From the NCBI GenBank assembly GCA_020002185.1, contig CM034543.1:11512246-11576245 (forward strand): a stretch of DNA of 64,000 nt. The letters are read 5' to 3'. The DNA comes from Paraescarpia echinospica. Its lineage: Eukaryota; Annelida; Polychaeta; Sabellida; Siboglinidae. The notes beneath the pieces were generated by a model. That model was not told the DNA's origin and searched no databases. It saw nothing but the letters and a program-made list of their open reading frames with translations. Below are positions 22,780-31,774 of the stretch, one piece after another. The position numbers and the translations under genes are program-made. Every line of letters starts with the position of its first letter. The first letter of the stretch is position 1.

Positions 22780-23003
22780 TAGAGTAATACTAGGTATAAT
22801 TTATAAGCTATCTAATTTTATTTATTTATTTATAGTCTTTAATTAATAGTTTTAATATAACTAACTTAATTTGTTCTTCATTATATCTTAAGTTTCTTTT
22901 TTTGTAGTTTTTATAAGTATATATATTGAATTACTTGATTGGATTTTATTGTACAGCGCTTTGAGCATATTATGGATATGGCGCTCTATAAATATTATTA
23001 TTA
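22780..23003 (+). mobile_element. L2/CR1-type LINE or SINE 3' end
   Basis: AT-rich sequence followed by GTACAGCGCTTTGAGCAT, a short spacer and GGCGCTCTATAAAT, ending (ATT)n at 23,003. This hairpin-plus-tail end is typical of L2-like elements and their SINEs. No coding part is attached. Confidence 0.75.
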
Positions 23004-23735
23004 TCGTGTTGTGTGCATGTTGTATGTGAGTGTTTTGTGTGTGTTGTGTGTGTATTATGTATATTGTGTTTGTTTGTGTGGTGTGTAGGTTGTGTGTGAG
23101 TGTGTATTGTGTGTTTGTGTGTGAGTTATATGTGTGCGAGTGGTGTGTGTGTGTTGTGTTTTTGTTCAGTGTGTGTTTTATGTGTGTTGTACGTGTGTTG
23201 TATGTATGTGTGGTGTATGTATGTTGTATGTTTGTTGTGTGTGTTGTGTATGTGTTGTATATGTGTTGTATTTGTGCTGTGTGCGTTTGAGTTTGTGTGT
23301 ATGTATGTGTGTATGTGTGTTTCTTCATGTTTACGCACGTGCGGGGCGTTGTACATGTGCGAGTGTATGTTGTGTGTGTGTTGTATTGTATGTGTTTTGT
23401 ATGTGTGTTTTTCTTGTGTGTGTTGTTTGTATGTGTGGTGTGTGTGTTGGGTGCGTGTGTGTGTGTGTGTGTGTTGTGTGTGAGTGTGTGTTTTGTGTGT
23501 GTGTTGCGTGAGTGTGTTGTGTGTGTGTTGTATTTGTTTGTGTTTTGTGTGCGAATGTGTATTTTATGTGTGTTGTGCGTGTGTTTTGTATGTGTTGTAG
23601 ATGTTTTGTATGTATGTTGTATGTGTGTTGTATCTGTGTTGTACGTATGTTGTATGTGTGTTTATGTGTGTTGTAATTATGTTGTGTGTGCGTGTGTTGT
23701 CTGTATGTTGTGTGTGTGTATTGTTTTGTGAAGGT
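23004..23735. repeat. GTGTTGT-type satellite
   Basis: Degenerate units of 9-12 bases (GTGTGTTGT, GTATGTTGT). This is the reverse complement of the ACAACACAC-type arrays at 28.5-31.2 kb. It ends at 23,736-23,756 with GGTGGTCTACA, the inverse of the 21-bp minisatellite unit. Confidence 0.9.
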
Positions 23736-23756
23736 GGTCTACACCTGGTTTGCAAC

Positions 23757-24124
23757 TACATTGCGAAAAACTGATGACCAGCATTCTGTGTTGACGTCGT
23801 TGTAGTCACGTGACCGGAAGTAGGTAACGCGTTATCGACAGGTTGGATATCAAATGCTAGTGGGTTGGACGATATTTGGAGGGGTTGGATATCATGTAGG
23901 GTCAGGTTGAATATCATGTACTGCTTTTTATGTGGTTTGGGGTTTGTTCAACGCTTATTTTTTGGGTACATGAAGGGACGGAGGTAATGGTGGACGGCTA
24001 GACCGTCTGCTGTTGCATATGAATTACGATCAGTCAGTAAATCAGTCTGTATGAAATTCAAGGTCCTAATATTGTGAGTTACTTCCCATTATTAAGCGTC
24101 AGTAGCGACTGTTGTCATAATAAC
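23757..24124. other. Spacer at the strand switch of the simple-sequence domain
   Basis: Non-repetitive DNA between the G/T-rich and C/A-rich arrays, with three GGTTGGATATCA-like repeats at about 23,842-23,915. No gene. Confidence 0.5.
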
Positions 24125-24258
24125 ACATCCAAAATAGACGTACAACAGACGCACAAAACATGTACAACAGACTTACAAGTGTCCAACACACGCAAAACCA
24201 AAGCACAACAACGCAAGACAGACTGAGAAGAGACACACAACAGACGAGAACATACGCA
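24125..24258. repeat. Left part of the ACGCACAACAG-type array
   Basis: Degenerate ACAACAGACGCACAA units that resume at 27,342 after LINE C. ATACGCA at 24,252-24,258 recurs at 27,342-27,348. Confidence 0.8.
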
Positions 24259-24269
24259 TCTTTGCTTTA

Positions 24270-24622
24270 ATAGAAAGTTACTGCCAATCCCCCGCTCTAA
24301 GCCAACGTTTAAATTGGCAATTATTTTATTACGAGCAGGAGATGTAAGTCATAATCCTGGACCTGCTATCAGGCGCAATATTCGAGTAGCCACCACTAAC
24401 GTTCGATCTATTCGAGACAAAACAGCCTCGCTAACCGATTTATTAACTTCCAAGACAATAGACATCCTTGCAGTCACTGAGACCTGGCTCAGACCACATG
24501 ACACAGCTGCATGCATTGCTGACATTTCTCCTTCCAGTTTCACCTTCCATCATCGCCCACGTTCAGTTGGACGAGGTGGTGGTGTTGGATTTCTCGTCTC
24601 AAAACAGTTCAAAGTTAATTAG
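24270..24622 (+). pseudogene. LINE C 2A-like motif and endonuclease N-terminus
   Basis: The frame is open from near the element's start. LLRAGDVSHNPGP (GDVSHNPGP region 24,338-24,364) is followed by the endonuclease start, with TTNVRSI carrying the metal-binding Asn, and TETWLRP with the catalytic Glu. A stop at 24,620-24,622 ends the frame; the domain continues in another frame from about 24,640. No in-frame ATG start is clear, in line with 5' truncation. Confidence 0.8.
24341..24364 (+). other. 2A-like ribosome-skipping motif (DVSHNPGP) in LINE C
   Basis: D-V-S-H-N-P-G-P, with Ser for the usual Glu, preceded by hydrophobic IILLRAG. It sits immediately before the endonuclease, as in LINE B where it precedes the PHD finger. 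Confidence 0.6.
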
Positions 24623-24697
24623 CATTCAAACCCTGATTACTCCAGCTTTGAGGCCATCTGTGCCGAAATTTCCGATTCATCTTTCTCTGCTTATTTT

Positions 24698-25663
24698 GTG
24701 TGCATTTATCGCCCTCCAGGACACCCTGCCCATTTCTTTGAAGAATTCCAGGATCTACTTGAAAATCTGGCAACTATTTATTCAGAATTTTATATACTCG
24801 GTGATTTTAATCTTCATCTGGACACACCTTCATCAAGTACATTTAATGACATTCTGGCATCCTATGACATGAAACAACATGTTACCTTCTCAACACACAT
24901 ACATGGCCACTGGCTCGATCTCTTAATCACCCGCTCAGATTGTAACAATATTCAGACACCTACTGCTTCAGATGGTTTGTCAGACCACCACACTGTCATT
25001 GCTAATCTCAAAGTTCCTAGAATTCTCGTAGAGTCCAAAAACAAAGTGTTTTACCGACCGATCCATAAGATTGACATTGCCGCATTAATGACAGACATCC
25101 TTAAATCCGACCTCATCAGTAAACCCAAAGAACATCTGTCAGATCTGTGTCGACAGTACTGTCAAGTACTCAAAGATTTACTTAATAAACATGCACCCCT
25201 GAGATCTAAATATGTGTCCCAAAAGCCACATGCTCCATGGATGACTCCTGAAATTCTACAATCTAAAAAGCGCCGGCGCTATATTGAACGTGTATGGCGC
25301 AAATCACGCTCGCCTTTGGACAGATCACGATATTCTAAACAGTGTCACTTCTGCAACAGACAAATGGCCAAAGCTAAATCAAATTATTACACAAACATGG
25401 TCTCGAGTAACTCTGATAACCCGCGTCAGCAATGGAACTGCATAAATCATATTTTACATAGACGGTCGCCTCCATCTCTACCTAGTCATGTGTCAGTCAA
25501 ATCTCTGTGTGACTCGTTTTCTAGTCATTTCAAAGATAAAATAAGTCTTATACGTTCTGCTTTTCCATGTCACACTTTAAGTACTGTAAATGTGGACTCC
25601 CCACAAGTAAATTCTCCACTTGTATTGTTTGAGCCAGCCACAGTTGATGAAGTGAGGAAATAA
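24698..25663 (+). pseudogene. LINE C endonuclease C-terminus and linker
   Basis: A 321-codon frame with CIYRPPGHP, LGDFNLHLD (catalytic Asp/Asn), HWLDLLITR and GLSDHHTV, followed by the basic linker with KPHAPWMTPEI. It ends at a TAA at 25,661-25,663 caused by loss of one A in AAATAATAATG; the RT frame starts three bases on. The start at 24,698 is only the first Met after an upstream frameshift. Confidence 0.85.
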
Positions 25664-25665
25664 TA

Positions 25666-26658
25666 ATGTCCTCCCCAAATAAGTCATGCGATCTCGATCC
25701 ATTACCAACCATACTACTAAAAGCATGTCTTGACTCTTTACTTGGTACAATAACGAATATCATAAATTTATCACTAAGTTCGGGTAAATTCCCAGATTAT
25801 TTTAAACACGCACTTGCAAATCCTGTTCTCAAGAAGACTTCTCTGACAAAAGATGATTTCAAAAATTATAGGCCAATTTATAATCTTAGCTTTATTTCTA
25901 AGATACTTGAGAAAGTCGTAGCAAGCCGTCTAAGGCGTCATATTAGCTCAACTTGTTTATCCAGTGTGCTCCAATCAGCATACAAACAATTTCATTCTAC
26001 TGAGACTGCTCTCCTAAAAGTACACAATGATGTTATATTAAACATTGATCAAAGCAAAGTAACAGCACTTACCTTGCTTGATCTGTCTGCCGCCTTTGAT
26101 ACCATTGATCACAACACTCTTGTCAAACGTTTATCATTGTGGTATGGCATATCTGGCACAGCTCTGACCTGGTTTTCTTCATATCTAACCAATAGACATC
26201 AATGTATAAAGATAGATAATTACTTTTCAACCTCACTCCCCACTTCATGTGGCATTCCCCAGGGTTCCGTTCTTGGGCCTTTGCTTTTCACTCTCTACAA
26301 TACGCCACTCAGCTCTGTAATCCAAAGTCATAACTTGGATCATCACCTTTATGCAGATGACACACAGATCTACATTTCCTTGGCCACGCCCGATACAAGT
26401 CATTCTCTAAACCGACTCAACGATTGTCTCCAAAATGTTTTTTCATGGATGACCGATAGTAAATTAAAGTTAAATGCAGACAAAACTGAATTCCTCATCA
26501 TTGGTACTCCAATGCAGCGAGGTAAACTAAATGACTTTTTTCCAACATGCATCCTGAGTCAAACTATCACACCAGCAGCATCAGTACGGAATCTAGGAGT
26601 GAAATTTGATTGCGACTTCAATTTCAGACAACACATATCCCAAACGTGCCGTTGCTGA
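25666..26658 (+). pseudogene. LINE C reverse transcriptase
   Basis: A 330-codon frame with the RT fingers (NYRPI.NLSFISKILEKV), SAYKQFHSTETALL, LDLSAAFDTIDH (first Asp), CGIPQGSVLGP and the catalytic YADDTQIY at 26,350-26,373, then the thumb with NLGVKFD. It stops at a TGA at 26,656-26,658, but the next 13 codons and the following ORF are in the same frame, so this is a single nonsense mutation. Confidence 0.88.
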
Positions 26659-26697
26659 TTTTATCATATCCGTGATCTTCGCCGCATTCGCCGACAT

Positions 26698-27198
26698 ATG
26701 TCGCTTTCTGTCGCTAAGACTATCGCAACAGCTCTTGTTAGCAGCAGATTAGATTATTGCAATTCCCTCCTTCATAATATTGCTATCAAGGATATTGCAA
26801 GACTACAACGCATCCAAAATTGTTTAGCAAGGGTAGTCACACAATCTCCTCGATTCTCCCGCTCAGTGCCACTTCTAAAATCACTGCATTGGCTCCCCGT
26901 GCGATGTCGCATTATGTTTAAGATCTGCACAATCACCTACCAAGCCCTTTCATCCAAACAACCTAGTTATTTACACTCAATGCTCACACCAGCCAGACAA
27001 GCCAGACAACTTCGGTCGTCTAGTTCGAAGTTGCTATCTGTTCCTAGAGTTAAGACAAAGGCTGGAACTCGAGCTTTTTCAGTTGCCGCGCCAACTATAT
27101 GGAATTCGCTTCCCGTTAATGTTAAATTAGCAGAAAATATTGTTACATTTCGTCGTCACCTAAAAACCTACCTTTTCAATATCGCCTATCCTCCCTAG
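26698..27198 (+). pseudogene. LINE C RT C-terminal domain
   Basis: A 166-codon frame in phase with the RT. It shows SSRLDYCNSLLHNI, ARLQRIQNCLARV, LKSLHWLPV and WNSLPVNV, then LKTYLFNIAY and the native stop at 27,196-27,198. This block order is characteristic of L2/CR1-type LINEs of fish and marine invertebrates. The native stop is followed by about 140 bases of 3' UTR and the (TTA)n tail. Confidence 0.87.
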
Positions 27199-27341
27199 CT
27201 TCCTAGCACATCCATCCATTTGTTGACGAATTTCGCCTAGCACACGAGTACGAGAATGCTTAATCCTTTGGTTTTGGTGCGCCACTGAGCTCGGATTGTC
27301 TGAGAATATTGGCGCTTAAGAAGTTATTTATTATTATTATT

Positions 27342-27761
27342 ATACGCACAAAAGACGCACTTCATACGCAAAAAGACGCAACAGACATCCAAGACATGCC
27401 AGACACACGTACAATACAACAAAACAGACCCACAAAAGATACACAACAGACGCACAATGTATGCCCAACAGACACCCAACCCAGGCCCATCACACGCAAA
27501 ACTCACACAAAACACATACAAAACAGACGCACAACAAACGCCCAACAGACGTACAAGAAACTCACACCACAAGTACAACAAACGCCCAACGCACACACAC
27601 ACACACAAACACACACATATATATACAACACAAGTACAACCGATCAACAACCGACACACAACAGACGCTCAACAGACTCGCAACAGACGCATAACCGTCG
27701 CCCAACACATCCCCGACAGAAGCAAAACACAAGAATAGCAGACGTACAACCACGCACCACA

Positions 27762-27821
<60 letters not shown>

Positions 27822-28113
27822 AAAGACGCACGGCATTCGCACAACAGACGGCCAAACCAGGCCCAAGACACGCACAACACAAAACAGAACTCAGCTGACG
27901 GACAACATACACAATACACACTCCCAACACATTTAAAATACACGCCCAAAACACGCGAAACACACGCACAACAGACGCAAAACATACGTAAAGCAGACAC
28001 CAAACAAACATCCAACACATGCAAAATAGACGCACAACAGAAGTACAACACATGTATAACAGATGTACAACACATGCCCATTACACGCACAATACACGCA
28101 CAACACATCACAC
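27342..28113. repeat. ACGCACAACAG-type degenerate minisatellite
   Basis: Units of about 10-12 bases (ACGCACAACAG, ACACAACAGACGC), with a pure (CA)n block at about 27,765-27,815. Almost free of G+T doublets on this strand. Long Thr/His/Gln frames are artefacts. Confidence 0.9.
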
Positions 28114-28475
28114 ACAGGTAGACCATTTTCAGAAACTTTTAGACAATCTTCACATATTTGTAGACCACATTCATACACTTGTAGACCACCTTCACACACG
28201 TGTAGATCACCTTAACAAACTTGTAGACCAGGGTCACACATCTGTTGACTTCCTTCGCACACTTGTAGACAAACTGCGAACCCCTGTAGACCACCATCGC
28301 AGAAGTAGACGAACTTCATACACTTGTAGACCACCTTCACACACACACTTGTAAAACACCTTCGCACACTTGTAAACCACCTTCACACACTTACACAACA
28401 CATTTACATACCTGTACCACGTCCACACTCTTAAAGACCATTTTCACATACCTGTAGACCATATACAACACACAT
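28114..28475. repeat. 21-bp minisatellite (CACTTGTAGACCACCTTCACA), block 1
   Basis: About 17 degenerate copies. A 21-bp period equals seven codons, so frames stay open without coding meaning. Confidence 0.9.
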
Positions 28476-28834
28476 GCAACACACACACAGCACACATACA
28501 ATCACACGTACCACACGCACACGACTCGCAAACACAAACAACACACTCACACAACGTACTCACACTCTCGCACACACACAACACAGGCAGACACACAACA
28601 CACACTCCCGCACAACACAAAGACACACATCACACAGACACACAAACCATACACACAGCACACACACACAAACACACAACACAGCATAAAATTCACACAC
28701 CACACATAGATAAAACACAACACACACAAAAACACACAACATACACAACACACACAACACGCACAACACAGGACAAAACACACACAACACACACAAAAAC
28801 ACACAACATACACAACAGACACTGCCGACTGACA
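28476..28834. repeat. CACAACACA-type array
   Basis: Degenerate CA-rich units between two blocks of the 21-bp minisatellite. No gene. Confidence 0.85.
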
Positions 28835-29425
28835 ATTATTGTAGACCACCTTCACACACTTGTAGACCACCTTCACAACTAGTATATCATCTTCACTCAA
28901 TCGTATACCACATTCACACACTTGTAGCCCATCTTCAAACACTTGTTTACCACCATCACACTCGTATTGACCACCATTCCCTTGTAGACCACCTTCCCAA
29001 ACTTGTACACCACCTGCGAATAATTGTAGACCATCTTCACCCACTTTTATGCCATCTTTGCACACTTTTATACCACCTTCACATATTTTAGACCACATTC
29101 GCACACTTATAGACCACTTTCGCTCACTTGTAGACCACCTTCACATAATTGTAGATCACCATCACACACTGTACACACAGGTAGACCACCTTCTCACACT
29201 TGTAGACCACATTCGCACACTTGTAGACCATCTTCACACACTTATAGATCACCTTCACACACACAGGTAGATCACCTTTACACTTTTATACAACACATTC
29301 GCACACATGTAGACCACCCCCGTACAGTTGTATGCCACATTCGCACACATGTAGACCACCTTCACACATTTGTAGGTCACCTTCACACACACTTGTAGAT
29401 CACATTCACAAACTTGTTAACATAG
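28835..29425. repeat. 21-bp minisatellite, block 2
   Basis: Same TTGTAGACCACCTTCACA-like unit, about 28 copies, with some period slippage. A third short block is at 30,476-30,590. Confidence 0.9.
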
Positions 29426-29429
29426 TTGA

Positions 29430-31117
29430 ATAGCATCTTAGCTAAACAACACACAGCACAAAACCAACATACATACAAAACACATGCAACATACATACAA
29501 CCCACACACAACACATACAAAACACACGACACACACAACACACACAACACACACAACACACACAGCACTCACAGCACTCACAGCACACACAACACACACA
29601 ACACACAACACACACAACACACACAACACACACAACACACACAACACACACACAACACACAACACACACAACACACACAACACACACAACACACACAACA
29701 CACACACACAACACACACAACACACAACACACAACACACACAACACACACACACAACATACACAACACACACAACATACACAACACACACAACACACACA
29801 ACACACACAACACACACAACACACACAACACACACAACACACACAACACACACAACACACACAACACACACAACACACACACACAACACACACAACAAAA
29901 CCAACATACATACAAAACACATGCAACATACATACAACCCACATACAACACATACAAAACACACGACACACACAACACACACAACACACACAACACACAC
30001 AACACACACAGCACTCACAGCACTCACAGCACACACAACACACACAACACACAACACACACAACACACACAACACACACAACACACACAACACACACACA
30101 ACACACAACACACACAACACACACAACACACACAACACACACAACACACACAACACACACACACACACAACACACAACACACACACACACAACACACAAC
30201 ACAATAATAACACACACAACACTAATAATAACACAATAATACAACACACACAACACAATAATAACACACACACACCACTAATAATAATAATAATACACAC
30301 ACAACACACAACACACACAACACATAATAACACACACACAACACACACAACACACACAACACACAACATCATTAATACAACACGAATAATAACACACACA
30401 ACACACACAACACATCACACACAACACACACAACACACACAACACACACACATACACACAACACACACAACACACACATGTAGGCCTCCTCCACACAATT
30501 GTATACCACATTCGCACACTTGTAGTCCACCTTCACACACTTGTCCACCACTTACACACCGATTTAGACCACCTTTACACGCACACACAACTCACTCATA
30601 CACACACAGCACACATCCAACACACATACAACACATATGCAAGACACATAAAACACACATTATGACATACAGCACACACACAACACACATACAACTCACA
30701 TATAACTCACGTACAACACACGTACAACACACGTACAACACACACTCACAACAAACACACTCATCACAAACAATACACACAACATACACACATAAAACAC
30801 ACACAACATACTCACACACAACACACAATGTACACACAACACACATACAACACACACAACACACACACAATACACACAACACACACAACACACACAGCAC
30901 ACATAAAACACACAACACACACAATACACACAACACACACAACACACACAATACACACAACACACACAACACACACAACACACACAATACACACAATACA
31001 CACAACACACACAACACACACAGCACACATAAAACACACATAAAACAAACATACAACACACATACAACACACACACAACACACACAGCACACATACAATA
31101 CACACAAACAACACACA

Positions 31118-31155
<38 letters not shown>

Positions 31156-31200
31156 CACACGTGCAACATTCACACACGACACACACACAACACACACAAC
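29430..31200. repeat. ACACACAAC-type satellite with a 436-bp higher-order repeat
   Basis: Mostly 9-10 bp ACACACAAC units. The distinctive AAACCAACATACATACAAAACAC... segment at 29,461 recurs at about 29,897, with the unusual AGCACTCACAGCACTCACAG motif following both, so a block of about 436 bp is duplicated. ATAATA interruptions occur at 30,200-30,300 and 30,365. Frames up to 655 codons are repeat artefacts. Confidence 0.92.
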
Positions 31201-31287
31201 ATTCTCGTCTCCCGTTTCCTCCACTCCCGTGCTTCTATTTTCTTTGCCAACCGTTCTACTTCCATTCTCTCCTATTTATCAAGCGAT

Positions 31288-31722
31288 GTGTGATAAAACG
31301 CATGGTTTAGTTGTTTCACATTTTGTTATGGCCATTATACTCTCAATACATTATTTTACATCACAGCTGTATAATGCGTTGTCGTTTCTCTAAAATGGTG
31401 TTTATTATCATCTGTCGCAATACGATATCACATATTTTGCATTGCTGTGCCGACCAAACGTCTCCACTCCCTCTCCAATGTAGTAACCGATATGTGATAA
31501 AACACATGTTTTAGTTGTTTATTATTTTGTCATGACCATTGTGCTAACATTATATTTTGTTACAGCACAGCTATGCAATGCGGTGCAAATAATTCGTTTC
31601 TCTGGAATTATGTGTATCATCGTGTGTCACGATACCTATCGTATCGTTGCACAACTATCGCGAAATACGTGTCGTACCATTGCTGTGATAGCTCTGCTAC
31701 CAAACTTGATTAAGCATGGAAA
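31288..31722. repeat. Two degenerate tandem copies of a dispersed repeat, including LINE A's empty site
   Basis: GTGATAAAACGCATGGTTTAG... at 31,288 recurs as GTGATAAAACACATGTTTTAG at 31,494. The second copy runs through CATCGTGTGTCACGATACC, the uninterrupted version of the sequence split by LINE A at 67/2767. Confidence 0.8.
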
Positions 31723-31774
31723 GCAAACGACAGATCATGCGCACATTATTCAACATCAGGCGTCATCATCTTTA

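Larger units (their letters stand above)
24259..27341 (+). mobile_element. LINE C: L2/CR1-like retrotransposon with 2A-like motif
   Basis: A 3.1-kb element encoding endonuclease and RT, ending in (TTA)n at 27,325-27,341. It is inserted in the ACGCACAACAG array, with a 7-bp ATACGCA duplication on both sides. Probably 5'-truncated. Two frameshifts and a stop disrupt the ORF. Confidence 0.87.

Noticed and set aside
22374..23731. Several Cys/Val-rich frames of 80-146 codons
   Set aside because: They are translations of GT-type satellite DNA.
29426..31393. A 655-codon open frame rich in Thr and His, and matching Cys/Val frames on the other strand
   Set aside because: It is the translation of a 9-10 bp CA satellite. 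Length comes from absence of stops in the repeat, with no domain or non-repeat coding region.
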